Shown: positions 41,791-51,647, counted from the stretch's first letter. The stretch is 64,000 nt of DNA from UBA3937 sp050951585 (GCA_050951585.1 JBMNJI010000010.1:12361-76360); one strand, 5' to 3'. The notes: a model not told the origin generated them from the letters alone. Numbers and translations are program-made.

Positions 41791-43161
41791 TTACAAAAGG
41801 TACATAATAAGTACAGTAGCCAAAGTGGAATAAATCAATAAGCCGGTAATATCAATTGCCGTGGAAATAAACGGAGCAGAAGCCACCGCCGGGTCAATAC
41901 CTAATTTCCGGAACGTGAGCGGAACAAAAGCGCCCATCGCTGCAGCCGTCAGCATATTTCCGGCCATGGCCAGTCCTACCACAACACCAAGCATCGGCTT
42001 ATTCTGCCACCAGGAAGCAATCCCGCCTACAAAAATACCCAAAACAAGACCGATCATTAAACCCACCAAAGCTTCCCGGCAGACAATCTTCCAGGCATCT
42101 TTGCCCTTTATCTGCCCCGTGGCGATACCTCTAACTGTTACCGTAGAGGATTGAGTGCCCACATTGCCCCCCATCCCCGTTAAAAGCGGAATAAAAAAGG
42201 CCAGCGCCACAACAGCGTTAATCTGATCGGAAAAGCCGCTCAAAATCCGTCCGGAAACCAGTCCGCCTAGCATCGTGACAAGGAGCCATGGTAACCGGGC
42301 TTTTAGGGAGGTAACAATTTTCCAGACGGAGGTATCCTCCTCATCCTCTTCTTCACCCGGGGCACCGGCTAAACGGAAAATATCCTCAGTCAATTCTTCA
42401 TGGATAACGTCAATAACATCATCAACCGTGACAATCCCCAACAGCTTGCTGTTCTGGTCAATGACCGGGACGGCCAGAAAATCATACTTGGAAACGATCC
42501 GCGCAACCTCTTCCTGGTCCATATCCACCGGCACACTTACGACCTTCCGGTGCATTATTTCTCTGATCAGTGTTTTCGGAGAGGCGATGATCAATTCACG
42601 TAAGGAAATAACCCCTACCAACTGATTCTGCTCGTTCACCACAAATACATAATAGATTGTTTCCGCATCGGGAGCAATTTCCCGCAAAGTATCAATCGCC
42701 TGTTCCGCTGTAAAATACTCTTTAATGGACACATACTCTGTCGTCATGAGCCCGCCGGCCGTATCGGCGGCATAAGTAAGAAGTTCCTTTACTTCCTGAC
42801 GATCTTCCTTTTCAAATAAACTTAAATATTGATTCTGTTCATGATCAGAAAGGTCTCCTAACAGGTCCGCCGCATCGTCAAAGGGCATTTCCTCTAAAAT
42901 TTCGGAAGCCTTTTTCTTATTCAAATTCCCCAGTAATCTGAGTCCTAATTCCGTCTCAACTTCATTCAGCACCAACGCAGCCGTTTCATCATCCAACAGA
43001 GATAACAGCCACTGCTGTGTCTCTTCTGCCGTTATTTCTTGAAGAAATTCCGCAATATCGGCCGCCTGAAGCTGAGCAAGAAATTCCGTTGCCTTTTCCG
43101 CATCCTTCTCGGCAATATATCCTTCAAGTTCTGTCAGAAGAAATTTCTTTTCCTCAGTCAT
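41791..43161 (-). CDS. mgtE: Magnesium transporter MgtE
   Basis: A 456-residue Mg2+ channel. Residues 1-130 are the MgtE N domain (helical, LLGNLNKKKASEILEEMPFDDAADLL), 130-260 two CBS domains (YYVFVVNEQNQLVGVISLREL; FLAVPVIDQNSKLLGIVTVDDV), and 285-456 five membrane helices with the pore sequence MGGNVGTQSSTVTVRGIA. AAAGGAGG precedes the ATG. A sigma-A promoter lies 185 bases upstream, leaving a long leader. Confidence 0.96.
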   Translation of the reverse strand: MTEEKKFLLTELEGYIAEKDAEKATEFLAQLQAADIAEFLQEITAEETQQWLLSLLDDETAALVLNEVETELGLRLLGNLNKKKASEILEEMPFDDAADLLGDLSDHEQNQYLSLFEKEDRQEVKELLTYAADTAGGLMTTEYVSIKEYFTAEQAIDTLREIAPDAETIYYVFVVNEQNQLVGVISLRELIIASPKTLIREIMHRKVVSVPVDMDQEEVARIVSKYDFLAVPVIDQNSKLLGIVTVDDVIDVIHEELTEDIFRLAGAPGEEEDEEDTSVWKIVTSLKARLPWLLVTMLGGLVSGRILSGFSDQINAVVALAFFIPLLTGMGGNVGTQSSTVTVRGIATGQIKGKDAWKIVCREALVGLMIGLVLGIFVGGIASWWQNKPMLGVVVGLAMAGNMLTAAAMGAFVPLTFRKLGIDPAVASAPFISTAIDITGLLIYSTLATVLIMYLL

Positions 43162-43345
43162 TCTGCTTCCTCCTTTTTTCCCGAAGCAGAAATAGGAAAA
43201 AAGAATAAATGACAGAACATTAATTCTTCCTCATGCTACTTCGGTTTGTTTTTCTGTTTTCCTAATCTATCCAAGCATCGACAAGGGGGATACGAATCCA
43301 CAAATCTCACCTCTTTCATGATCTTGATTGTTTCTGCTAAACTAC

Positions 43346-43375
43346 ACAATATCAACTCCCTGATATAGTTGTCAA
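43346..43375 (-). promoter_or_regulatory. Promoter of mgtE with a long leader
   Basis: Minus strand TTGACA (43370-43375), 18-bp spacer, TATTGT (43346-43351). About 175 bases of untranslated leader follow. The leader has a CCGAAG/CTTCGG stem close to the start codon and a 27-codon frame (43236-43319) without ribosome site. No M-box consensus is recognisable. Confidence 0.55.
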
Positions 43376-43412
43376 GAAAAAAAATATTCGGTATTAAGCC
43401 TAATATAATATG

Positions 43413-43453
43413 CAAAAAAATTGTCTTAGGAACTTCCTCTTCCTAAGACAATT
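43413..43453 (-). terminator. Intrinsic terminator of the fibronectin-type protein gene
   Basis: ATTGTCTTAGGAA (43420-43432) pairs perfectly with TTCCTAAGACAAT (about 43441-43453) and is followed on the minus strand by TTTTTTGC. Confidence 0.85.
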
Positions 43454-43479
43454 CATCCATGGATTCTTTGAGCTACGCT

Positions 43480-44613
43480 CTATAATTTTAAATGATTGAT
43501 GATTACACTGAGCCCGTCTTTGATTTTTTCATCTAACCAGTTTAAAGCATAATTGCTAGTGACAAGGCTATTTTTAGTCTGGGTAATTGTGTTACTAAAG
43601 TTACTCGTAATCCCTTTAAGGAAACTAATGCTATTTTTACTTATGGAAACAGTATTTTTAGAGCTATTAGGTTTTGTAAGCACAGTGGTATTATTCAAAC
43701 CCGAAAGCTTGACCGGTGTCAGCAAATCAAACAGGCTGTTACTGCCAATATTGAAAATATCCCCTTCGCTCAGATTACTTCCGTTCGTACTATTGATTAG
43801 GCCATTCTTCGTTTTCGGCATGGTCACGGTTAAATTTTCACTCAGCTTGGAAGGATTGCCTTTGGCATCAAGGGCAAGCACGGAAATATTATAGGTTTTT
43901 TCGGGAATCAACAACCCAATGGTGTATTCATCCTCTTTCACCTTTGTTCCAATTAACTTTCCGTTGATAAAAACTTGATAATCAAGATTTGTTTCAGGCT
44001 TTTTGCCCAATATTCGATCTTTGAGCGCCCCAAGGGTAGAAACCTGGTCATCCAGTGAACCACTCCACCCGATTTTGAGGGTATTGCCTTTCAGCTCCAG
44101 CACTTTTAAATCTGTGGGGGACGTCGGACCTATGGTATCCTCTTCCACAATCCGCACCGTCTTTCCATTACTATAGTCAGAATAATTATCACCCTGAAAG
44201 GCGCGTATTGTATAGGTCACTGTCTTATTTTGATTTCTATCCCACTTATAATACTTATCGGTTGCCTCATAACCATATTTTCCATCCTGCACCGTTCTGG
44301 CTTCCCGTTCCGATACTACTTTCCATAAGGTATTATTCCGATAAACAATGAATCCGTCGATCTTTCCATCAGCATACCCATTATCCACTTGCCAGAATAG
44401 CTTCGTGCTGGCCAGACTTCCGGTAATAGGGAGCTCTTGCAGAGTATAGATGGCTTTTTGTAAATCCGGGGTAGGCAGCGATGCTGCGAAAACTGTAAGG
44501 GGCATCCAAAATAAAGTCAAAAACAGCAGTACAAGTGTTACAGCAAAATTCCGACAATAATTTCTGTCCTTTTGCTCATTACCTCTTCTTGGTATTACTA
44601 CAAAACCTTTCAT
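43480..44613 (-). CDS. Secreted protein with fibronectin type III-like domains
   Basis: A 377-residue protein with a signal peptide (FAVTLVLLFLTLFWMPLTVFA, about residues 23-43). Residues 50-155 and 160-265 look like two FN3-type modules: each has the pattern of a Trp-containing strand (KLFWQVDNGYADGKIDGFIVYR; LKIGWSGSLDDQ) and a closing Tyr strand (YTIRAFQGDNYSDYSNG; YNISVLALDAKGNPSKLSEN). The C-terminal 100 residues are Ser/Asn/Thr-rich. There is no sortase motif. It may bind the cell surface; function unknown. A decayed relative lies immediately upstream. Confidence 0.7.
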   Translation of the reverse strand: MKGFVVIPRRGNEQKDRNYCRNFAVTLVLLFLTLFWMPLTVFAASLPTPDLQKAIYTLQELPITGSLASTKLFWQVDNGYADGKIDGFIVYRNNTLWKVVSEREARTVQDGKYGYEATDKYYKWDRNQNKTVTYTIRAFQGDNYSDYSNGKTVRIVEEDTIGPTSPTDLKVLELKGNTLKIGWSGSLDDQVSTLGALKDRILGKKPETNLDYQVFINGKLIGTKVKEDEYTIGLLIPEKTYNISVLALDAKGNPSKLSENLTVTMPKTKNGLINSTNGSNLSEGDIFNIGSNSLFDLLTPVKLSGLNNTTVLTKPNSSKNTVSISKNSISFLKGITSNFSNTITQTKNSLVTSNYALNWLDEKIKDGLSVIINHLKL

Positions 44614-44663
44614 TTAACACAACCTTCCATTTACTTTCATATACTTTCCTAATAGCACTGCCG

Positions 44664-45240
44664 TTACTTGAAAATGCTCCCCAATACACCTTTTATCGTC
44701 TCCACGGAAAAAAGATTCCGCGTACTTTTACTTAAGTCAATATGCCCTTCCCCAACCTTGGCAAAAGCATTTATAAACAGATTAAAAACCGGGTATTTTG
44801 CTTACGAGAACATCTTTCAACGCAATATCTAAAATTTAATTTTGTTAATAAGCTGACCTACATTTATACTACTCTTTAAGGAATTCAAATCAGCTAAAGC
44901 ATTCTTTATGGTCTTCCCTTGGAATAATTTATCGGCAGTTCCTTTCAAAGAGAAATTATAATTATTCAGGCTGTTTTGCAGCTTAGTGCCTAAACTAAGC
45001 AGGCCGCGGCCCAAACCAGCACTAGTAATCACTGGCTTAGTATTGTTTAAGGTAATTACCGAGAGATTCTGGCTTAGGCCGGATTTATTTTTTCTTGAAT
45101 CAATGGCATATACGGATAAATTATATTGAGTACCGGGGCAGGTGGTGCTTCTACCGCCCAGGCGGTTAGCGGAACGTTAATCATCGTCATCGCCAGCAAA
45201 GTTAACACAGCAATTACTTTTTTAATAAATTTCTTTTCAT
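44664..45240 (-). pseudogene. Decayed fibronectin-type secreted protein gene
   Basis: An ATG at 45238-45240 with GAGAGG before it opens a signal peptide (MKRNLLKKVIAVLTLLAM... ending TAWAVEAPPAPVL). The next bases then continue in another frame as YNLSVYAIDSRKNKSGLSQN, which matches the end of an FN3 module in the neighbouring gene (YNISVLALDAKGNPSKLSEN). Nearly the whole FN3 region is therefore deleted. The second frame runs on to 44829 (67 codons after the first ATG in it). Beyond that, LDIALKDVLVSKIPGF and NLFINAFAKVGEGHIDL in further frames suggest the gene once ended at about 44664. Confidence 0.65.
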
Positions 45241-45369
45241 TTGATAACCTCTCTTCATTAAAAATTCACATATGATTCATTATACTATATTGTGAATGTT
45301 TGTTCTATATCAATAATATTCAGTAAATTTATCCTAAATTAATTCTGCCTGCTTTCGTAACAGTATTTT

Positions 45370-46314
45370 TCACCTTTCCTCGCGGAAATAGGGCAAGCCG
45401 AGCGCCTTCGGCGGGGAATTTTCCTTTGATTTGCGCAAAGACACGGCGACCAGCACAATAATCGTTACCAAATAAGGCAGCATATCAAGAAAATACTGCG
45501 AAACAGGGAACCCCTTCCCCTGGATACGAAAACCGATAATATCCAACCCCCCGAAAAAGTAGGAGCCAACTAAAGCCCGGTAAGGATTCCAGATTGAAAA
45601 AATCACGAGGGCAACCGCAATCCAGCCACGTCCCGCCGTGACATTTTCCTGCCAGGCCGGAATATAGACGAGGGAAAGATAAGCACCGCCCAAGCCGCAG
45701 AGAGCTCCACCCAGTAAAATATGCACATATTTATAAAGGGAAACATTGATACTGGCTGCATCGGCAGCAGCAGGATTTTCCCCAACAGCCCGCAGGTTTA
45801 AGCCCATCCGGGTTTTGTAAAAGTATAAACCGGTGAGAATCGTCACCAGATAACCTAAATAAACGAACGGGTCCTGCTGAAAAAAGATCTGGCCAAGGTA
45901 GGGAATATCCCCTAATAAAGGGATGGAAAAGGGTTTGAAAACGGCCTTAATGGTTTCCGGCACAACTTGCCCGACCATCCGCGATCCTAAAAAGCCCGCG
46001 AAGCCGGTACCAAAAATCGTTAAGGTCAAACCCGTCACCACCTGATTTGCCCGCAAGGTAACGGTTAAAACAGCATATATTAAAGCCCCCAGAGCCCCGG
46101 CCGCCATAGCCGCCAGTAAAGCAAACCAGGGATTAGCGGTAATTAAACCGACGGCAAAACCACTCACCGCGCCCATCAACATCATTCCTTCAACGCCCAG
46201 GTTTAGATTACCGGCTTTCTCTGTGATTATTTCCCCCAAAGTGGCAAAAAGTAAAGGTGTTCCCGAGACAATTGCCGCCTGTAAAAACAAGACGATGGCC
46301 GTAGCCGTAGTCAT
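45370..46314 (-). CDS. Nucleoside ABC transporter permease (NupQ-like)
   Basis: A 314-residue permease of the BPD_transp_2 superfamily (YufQ/NupQ type) with eight to nine membrane helices and the conserved ATLGEIITEKAGNLNLGVEGMMLMGA start and NLRAVGENPAAADAASINV loop. It is the second permease of a BMP-dependent importer; its start overlaps the first permease stop (ATGA) after AAGGAGG. It ends the operon; no terminator hairpin is clear within 120 bases. Confidence 0.93.
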   Translation of the reverse strand: MTTATAIVLFLQAAIVSGTPLLFATLGEIITEKAGNLNLGVEGMMLMGAVSGFAVGLITANPWFALLAAMAAGALGALIYAVLTVTLRANQVVTGLTLTIFGTGFAGFLGSRMVGQVVPETIKAVFKPFSIPLLGDIPYLGQIFFQQDPFVYLGYLVTILTGLYFYKTRMGLNLRAVGENPAAADAASINVSLYKYVHILLGGALCGLGGAYLSLVYIPAWQENVTAGRGWIAVALVIFSIWNPYRALVGSYFFGGLDIIGFRIQGKGFPVSQYFLDMLPYLVTIIVLVAVSLRKSKENSPPKALGLPYFREER

Positions 46315-47393
46315 TTATTCATCTCCTCCTTTACTTCGCCCTGGGGAACTCTGTCCAGGACAAACCGATAACGAATGAAAAACTCACTGCTAAGAACAAA
46401 AAACAGAATCATGCCCTGCAGTAGCTCTGCAGCGGCCTGCGGGATGCCAAAAGCCGTCTGGATATAGGACCCCCCCTGCACCAACGCCGCAAACAAGACC
46501 GAGACAAGCAGAATCAGGGAAGGTTTGAGGGCGGCAAGCCAGGTGGTGATAATTGCCGTAAAACCAATCCCTTCTGATACTTCGATCGAGAGTGTATTAT
46601 TTAAAGCCGAAGCCTGAATCATCCCGGTCAGCCCGCAGAGCGCCCCGCTCAAAAAAACAGCCGTCATAATGGTTTTTTTCACATTAATCCCCGCATATAA
46701 GGCCGTGTTCTCACTTTCCCCTAAGACCGCAATCTCATACCCCTTTTTCGAATGATTTAAAAATAAGGACGTCAGGAAAACAAGGACCAGGGCAAAAATC
46801 CAGCCGATATGCACCCCGAAAACCTCCGGGAGGATGGCATTCGTAGTGAAATTCGGCACCTTGGGAAAGCCCATGGCCATCGGATCTTTCCACGGCCCAA
46901 ACTGGAGGTACATCACCCATTTGAGCGCAATATAATTCATCATCAGCGTAATAATCGTTTCATTGGTCCGCCACTGGGCCCGAAAAAACGCCGGGATTAA
47001 AGCCCATAACCCGCCGGCAATCATCGCGGCGATAATCATAATCGTTAAAAGCAAAAAACGGGGCAGATCAGGATAAGTTAAGGCAAAATAACTGGCCGCA
47101 AAAGCACCCATTAAGATTTGCCCTTCACCGCCAATATTCCAAAAGACCATTTTAAAAGCAATCGCAATCCCTAAGGAAGTAATAATCAGAGAAGTGGCCT
47201 CGGTCACTACCTCGCGGATCCGGTAAGCGGAACCGAAGGCTCCTTTCAACATCCCCCCGTAAACCTCCAAAGGATTAAGCCTCATGGCCAGGATCAGCAA
47301 AGCGGCAGTCATTAAAGCTAAAATGATGGCCAGGAGGCGAATCCCGGTGCTTTTTGTTTTTGACATTTCGGGTTTCTTTACAATTCTAAGCAA
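46311..47393 (-). CDS. Nucleoside ABC transporter permease (NupP-like)
   Basis: A 360-residue permease of the YufP/NupP type with about ten membrane helices and motifs AIAFKMVFWNIGGEGQILMG and EIAVLGESENTALYAGINV. It partners the neighbouring permease. TTG start at 47391-47393, nine bases after GGAGG and overlapping the ATPase stop by eight bases; an ATG nine codons on is an alternative. Confidence 0.93.
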   Translation of the reverse strand: MLRIVKKPEMSKTKSTGIRLLAIILALMTAALLILAMRLNPLEVYGGMLKGAFGSAYRIREVVTEATSLIITSLGIAIAFKMVFWNIGGEGQILMGAFAASYFALTYPDLPRFLLLTIMIIAAMIAGGLWALIPAFFRAQWRTNETIITLMMNYIALKWVMYLQFGPWKDPMAMGFPKVPNFTTNAILPEVFGVHIGWIFALVLVFLTSLFLNHSKKGYEIAVLGESENTALYAGINVKKTIMTAVFLSGALCGLTGMIQASALNNTLSIEVSEGIGFTAIITTWLAALKPSLILLVSVLFAALVQGGSYIQTAFGIPQAAAELLQGMILFFVLSSEFFIRYRFVLDRVPQGEVKEEMNK

Positions 47394-48906
47394 GTTCAGT
47401 TTCCTCCGTTTTCCCTTTTCCGCCGGTCATCAATAACCCCAGCTCTTCCTTCGTCGTCTTGTTCGCCTCTAATATTCCAACGATTTCACCGGCATAAAGA
47501 ACCATAATCCGGTCACATAATTCCAGCAGAACATCCAAATCCTCACCGATAAAAAGAATCGCCACACCCTTTTTCTTTTCCTCATTAATTAATTCATATA
47601 TTTTATAGCTTACATTGATGTCCAAACCCCGCACCGGATAGGCGGTAACCAACACATCGGGCTTTAACGCCAGCTCGCGTCCAACTAAAACCTTCTGAAT
47701 ATTCCCACCCGAGAGTTGTCTGATCGGGTGATGAATGCCGGGAGTACTGATGTCCAGCTTTTGCACAATCTCCCTCGCCTTGACCTCAACCGGCTTGCGG
47801 TTAAGGAGCAGCCCTTTCTGATTCTGATAATCCTTTAAAATGATGTTGTCAACGATATCCATGGAGGCAACCAGCCCCATCCCCAGTCTGTCTTCAGGGA
47901 TAAAGCTCATACTGATTCCCCTCATGATGATTTGACGCGGACTTAAGCCAACGATACTTTCTTCCTTAAAAAGAATTTCGCCTTTTTTAATCGGCTGCAG
48001 TCCGGCAATCGCCTCGCACAATTCTTTCTGTCCGCTGCCGGCCACACCCGCCACCCCGAGTATCTCGCCCCCCGCTAAAGCAAAACTAATCCCCTTTAAG
48101 ACATCTACCCGTTCCTCATTCTCAACAGTTAAATTTTTGACCCGTAACAATACTTTGCCGCCCTTGCTTTTTTCTCTTTTAATGGCCAAATCTACGGGAT
48201 GTCCGACCATCAATTCCGTTAATTCCTGAGTCGAGGTTTCGGCTGTCTGAACTGTTTTGACCGTCTGTCCCTTGCGTAAGACCGTGATCCGGTCAGAAAC
48301 CGCCATAACCTCGTTCATTTTATGGGTAATAAAAATGACGGCGCAACCTTCTTCCTTCATTTTTAGCATAATTTTAAATAATTTTTTTGTTTCCTGAGGA
48401 GTCAATACAGCGGTAGGCTCGTCTAAAATCAGAATTTGGGCACCGCGATAAAGGACCTTGAGAATTTCCAGGGTCTGTTTTTCGCCGACCGACATTTCAT
48501 AAACCTTTTTCTCCGGATCGATATCCAGTTGAAAACGCGCCGAAAACTGCGCAATTTTCTGCGTTAGTTTTTCATCCGTAATCAAGAAGTTGCCTCTTTG
48601 GCCCAGCAGGATATTCTCTTTCGCCGTCATGATCTCCACCAGTTTGAAGTGCTGATGGATCATGCCAATACCGGCCTCAATAGCCGCTTTCGGTGAATGA
48701 ATCTTTACAGCCTTCCCGCGAATAAAAACAGAACCGCTGTCAGGGGAATAAATCCCTGACAGCATATTAACAAGGGTACTCTTTCCGGCTCCGTTTTCAC
48801 CCAAAAGGGCGTGAATCTCCCCGGAATCAACCTGAAAGTTAATGTTCTGGTTAGCCACAACCTGGCCGAAGACTTTGGTGATGCCTTCCATCGAAATTAA
48901 GTTCAT
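47386..48906 (-). CDS. Nucleoside ABC transporter ATP-binding protein (NupO-like)
   Basis: A 506-residue double ATPase of the sugar/nucleoside (RbsA/YufO) type. The first half has Walker A GENGAGKST, signature MSVGEKQTLEI and Walker B ILDEPTAVLTP. The second half has a degenerate P-loop (GVAGSGQKEL), signature LSGGNIQKVLVGRE and VTAYPVRGLD in place of Walker B, so probably only the first site is catalytic, as is normal in this family. GAGG precedes the ATG. Confidence 0.95.
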   Translation of the reverse strand: MNLISMEGITKVFGQVVANQNINFQVDSGEIHALLGENGAGKSTLVNMLSGIYSPDSGSVFIRGKAVKIHSPKAAIEAGIGMIHQHFKLVEIMTAKENILLGQRGNFLITDEKLTQKIAQFSARFQLDIDPEKKVYEMSVGEKQTLEILKVLYRGAQILILDEPTAVLTPQETKKLFKIMLKMKEEGCAVIFITHKMNEVMAVSDRITVLRKGQTVKTVQTAETSTQELTELMVGHPVDLAIKREKSKGGKVLLRVKNLTVENEERVDVLKGISFALAGGEILGVAGVAGSGQKELCEAIAGLQPIKKGEILFKEESIVGLSPRQIIMRGISMSFIPEDRLGMGLVASMDIVDNIILKDYQNQKGLLLNRKPVEVKAREIVQKLDISTPGIHHPIRQLSGGNIQKVLVGRELALKPDVLVTAYPVRGLDINVSYKIYELINEEKKKGVAILFIGEDLDVLLELCDRIMVLYAGEIVGILEANKTTKEELGLLMTGGKGKTEETELA

Positions 48907-48942
48907 TGATTCTTCCTCGCCACTATCTCATTACCTTACTTT

Positions 48943-50061
48943 TTATCCTTCTACCTTCCCAATAACCCCTTCAACCAGCCAGTTGAATTCAGTACTGGTC
49001 AACTGCTCATCAGTTAAAGTAACACCTTCCGGAACCCGCACTACACCTTGATTATCCTTGATGGGGCCGGTCCAGATTTTATTCTCGCCCGATAAAATAT
49101 CCGCTTTAGCTTTGTCTACTGCTTCCTGAGCACCTTCGGGGGCGTTCTCGGTAAGCGGAGATAAGCTGATAACCGGGTCTTCCATACCACCCCAATAATT
49201 CACCGGTTCCCAGGTTCCGTCAATGACCGCCTGAACCTGCTCAACATAAAACGGTCCCCAATTCCAAACCGGAGAAGTCATATGCGCTTTCGGGGCAATC
49301 GACGTCATATCCAGATTATAACCAACCGACCACACTCCGGCCTCCTCTGCCGCTACCTGCGGGCCGGGAGCATCCTGATGCTGAGCTAATACATCACAGC
49401 CCTCATTCAATAAGGCCTTCGCGGCTTCCTTCGCTCTGGGCGCATCGACCCAGGTATGGGTCCATTTCACGCTAACCGTGGCGTCAGGATTGACCGAACG
49501 AACGCCCATTGTAAAGGCGTTGATTCCCCGTAATACTTCCGGAATTTCAAAAGCCGCCACATAGCCGATTTTATTGGTTTTTGTTTTCAGCCCGGCCACA
49601 ATACCCGAGAGATAACGGGGCTGATACATTCTACCGAAGTATACGCCCATATTATCGGACATCTTATAACCGGAACAATGCATAAATTTTACATCCGGAT
49701 GATTTTTGGCACCCTCAACAACATAATCCATGAAGCCAAAACTGGTGGCAAAAATAATATTACAGCCCTGATCAACCATATCATTGATTACTTTCACACA
49801 GTCCGGGCCTTCCGGCACCGATTCTTTGACAACGGTCTCCACTCCAAGCTTTTCCACGAGATATTGACGACCTTTGTCATGAGCCTCAGACCAGCCGCCG
49901 TCCTTAGCCGGTCCTATGTAAATGAACCCTACTTTGACCTTCTTTTCCGCATTACCATTTTGCTCTTCCCCATCTTTTGCGGTTCCTCCCGTACCACAGC
50001 CGGTCACCAGCAACGCAAATGTCAGGAGCATGGCCAAAAACGAAGCTACTTTCTTTTTCAT
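48943..50061 (-). CDS. BMP-family nucleoside-binding lipoprotein
   Basis: A 372-residue substrate-binding lipoprotein of the BMP/PnrA-like family (NupN type). The signal is FLAMLLTFALLVTGC, followed by a Gly/Asn/Glu-rich linker. The binding protein starts VKVGFIYIGPAKDGGWSEAHDKG and carries the conserved NVIFATSFGFMD-like and HPDVKFMHCSG segments. It likely captures nucleosides for the three downstream subunits. AAGGAGG is well placed before the ATG. Confidence 0.94.
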   Translation of the reverse strand: MKKKVASFLAMLLTFALLVTGCGTGGTAKDGEEQNGNAEKKVKVGFIYIGPAKDGGWSEAHDKGRQYLVEKLGVETVVKESVPEGPDCVKVINDMVDQGCNIIFATSFGFMDYVVEGAKNHPDVKFMHCSGYKMSDNMGVYFGRMYQPRYLSGIVAGLKTKTNKIGYVAAFEIPEVLRGINAFTMGVRSVNPDATVSVKWTHTWVDAPRAKEAAKALLNEGCDVLAQHQDAPGPQVAAEEAGVWSVGYNLDMTSIAPKAHMTSPVWNWGPFYVEQVQAVIDGTWEPVNYWGGMEDPVISLSPLTENAPEGAQEAVDKAKADILSGENKIWTGPIKDNQGVVRVPEGVTLTDEQLTSTEFNWLVEGVIGKVEG

Positions 50062-50138
50062 TTCTTTTCCTTCCTCCTTTAAGTTTGTTCAATTCGCCAT
50101 AGATTGTCATAATAATCCAATGTTCAGTCAATGGCTAT

Positions 50139-50167
50139 ATAATATAACAATTGTTTTTATTAATCAA
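50139..50167 (-). promoter_or_regulatory. Promoter of the nucleoside importer operon
   Basis: Minus strand TTGATT (50162-50167), 17-bp spacer, TATTAT (50139-50144). The rest of the 250-bp space between era and this operon shows only AT-rich sequence and a weak hairpin after era. Confidence 0.55.
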
Positions 50168-50313
50168 GCACAAAAATACTTTCAGAACACGCTGGCACAA
50201 TGAAAATGCCTGTTTATCAATAGTATCAATAAAAAAAGTCTAAGGTATGCATCGTTCTTGCTTCCCTTACTTTCCTTTCGATATTTTACTCTTGGAGATA
50301 TATACTCCTGCTA

Positions 50314-51213
50314 TTACTCCCTGCCATCATACCCGAATTCACGGAGATTGCGGACACTGTTCCGCCAATCAGCCTTCACCTTGACCCATAACTCTAAATA
50401 AATCTTGTCCCCCAACAATGTTTCGATCTCCCGGCGCGCCCCGGTTCCGATCTTTTTGAGCATTTCCCCGTTTTTACCGATGATAATCGCCTTCTGCGAG
50501 GAACGCTCCACAAAAATGGTGGCCCCGATATAGAGGAGATTTTCCGATCGCCGCTCCATCATCTCCACGGTCACGGCAACAGAATGGGGAACCTCCTCAT
50601 GCGTCAAAACAATAATCTTTTCTCTGATTAATTCCGCCACTAAGACTCTTTCCGGCTGGTCGGTCAGCGCATCCTCCGGATAATACTGCGGCCCTTCTTC
50701 AAAATAAGGCAGCGTTGCCTCCAATAAGTGTCCTAAGTTTTCACCGGATAAAGCGGAAATCGGCACAATCTCCGTCCATTCCCTTTTCTGACGGTAGAAA
50801 TCCAGCAGAGGCAAAAGCTCCGTCTTTTTGAGGCAATCAATCTTATTAAGGAGTAAAAACACAGGCGTGTCCACCTTCTGTAATTTCTCAATGATGTACT
50901 CCTCGCCGCCCCCAAATGGTACGGTTACATCGACCAGATAATAAATAAGATCCACTTCCCGTAAGGTATTCAAAGCAGTATCAACCATGATCTGCCCCAG
51001 TTTATGCTGAGGCTTATGGATCCCGGGAGTATCCAGAAAAATAGCCTGGAAGTGCGGTTTGGTCAAAACTCCCACAATTTTATTCCGGGTCGTTTGCGGT
51101 TTGTCGGAGATGATCGCGATTTTTTGCCCCACTAAACTGTTTAACAGCGTCGACTTACCCGCATTCGGCCGTCCAATTAAAGCAACAAAACCTGATTTGA
51201 AGCCATCAGTCAT
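50314..51213 (-). CDS. era: GTPase Era
   Basis: A 299-residue GTPase for 16S rRNA 3'-end maturation and 30S assembly. G1 is GRPNAGKST (residues 14-22), G3 DTPGIHKP, G4 NKID, and the KH RNA-binding domain follows (IIGKNGEMLKKIGTGARREIE). The ATG at 51211-51213 overlaps the cdd stop (ATGA) and is preceded by GGAGG inside cdd. Confidence 0.97.
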   Translation of the reverse strand: MTDGFKSGFVALIGRPNAGKSTLLNSLVGQKIAIISDKPQTTRNKIVGVLTKPHFQAIFLDTPGIHKPQHKLGQIMVDTALNTLREVDLIYYLVDVTVPFGGGEEYIIEKLQKVDTPVFLLLNKIDCLKKTELLPLLDFYRQKREWTEIVPISALSGENLGHLLEATLPYFEEGPQYYPEDALTDQPERVLVAELIREKIIVLTHEEVPHSVAVTVEMMERRSENLLYIGATIFVERSSQKAIIIGKNGEMLKKIGTGARREIETLLGDKIYLELWVKVKADWRNSVRNLREFGYDGRE

Positions 51214-51647
51214 TTTTTCTCTTCCTCCAGTAATATTGCGGGCGAAAAAGCGCAAGGCAGCAACTCCTTGACCCGCATCCGCCGAGTCTTGCCTTTGATG
51301 TTACCCATAATAATCCACATGCCGGGTGAAAATTCGTTTAAGATCTGGCGGCAAGCCCCGCAAGGCAAGACAGGCTCCTCTAAATCGGCCACAACTGCCA
51401 GCGCGCGAAACGAAGTGGAGCCATGCAAAACAGCATGAAAGACCGCGGCGCGCTCCGCACAGACCGATAAACCGTAGGACGCATTCTCCACATCACAACC
51501 CGTATAGATTTCGCCATTATCAGCCAGAATTGCCGCACCCACTTTAAAACGGGAGTAAGGTGCATAGGCATTTTCCCGCACCTCAATCGCCGCCTGCAGT
51601 AGCTTTGCTTCCTGCTCCTTACTAAGCTCTTCCGGTAGTATCTCCAT
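51210..51647 (-). CDS. cdd: Cytidine deaminase
   Basis: A 145-residue zinc enzyme that deaminates cytidine and deoxycytidine. The active-site motifs are CDVENASYGLSVCAERAA (Cys ligand, proton-shuttle Glu) and PCGACRQ. The C-terminus (ELLPCAFSPAIL) is typical. The ATG at 51645-51647 is six bases after AGGTGG; an ATG six codons earlier lacks a site. Coupled to era by a four-base overlap. Confidence 0.96.
   Translation of the reverse strand: MEILPEELSKEQEAKLLQAAIEVRENAYAPYSRFKVGAAILADNGEIYTGCDVENASYGLSVCAERAAVFHAVLHGSTSFRALAVVADLEEPVLPCGACRQILNEFSPGMWIIMGNIKGKTRRMRVKELLPCAFSPAILLEEEKK

Noticed and set aside
43162..43351. M-box (ykoK) riboswitch before mgtE
   Set aside because: The conserved M-box core could not be found; only the leader length is suggestive.
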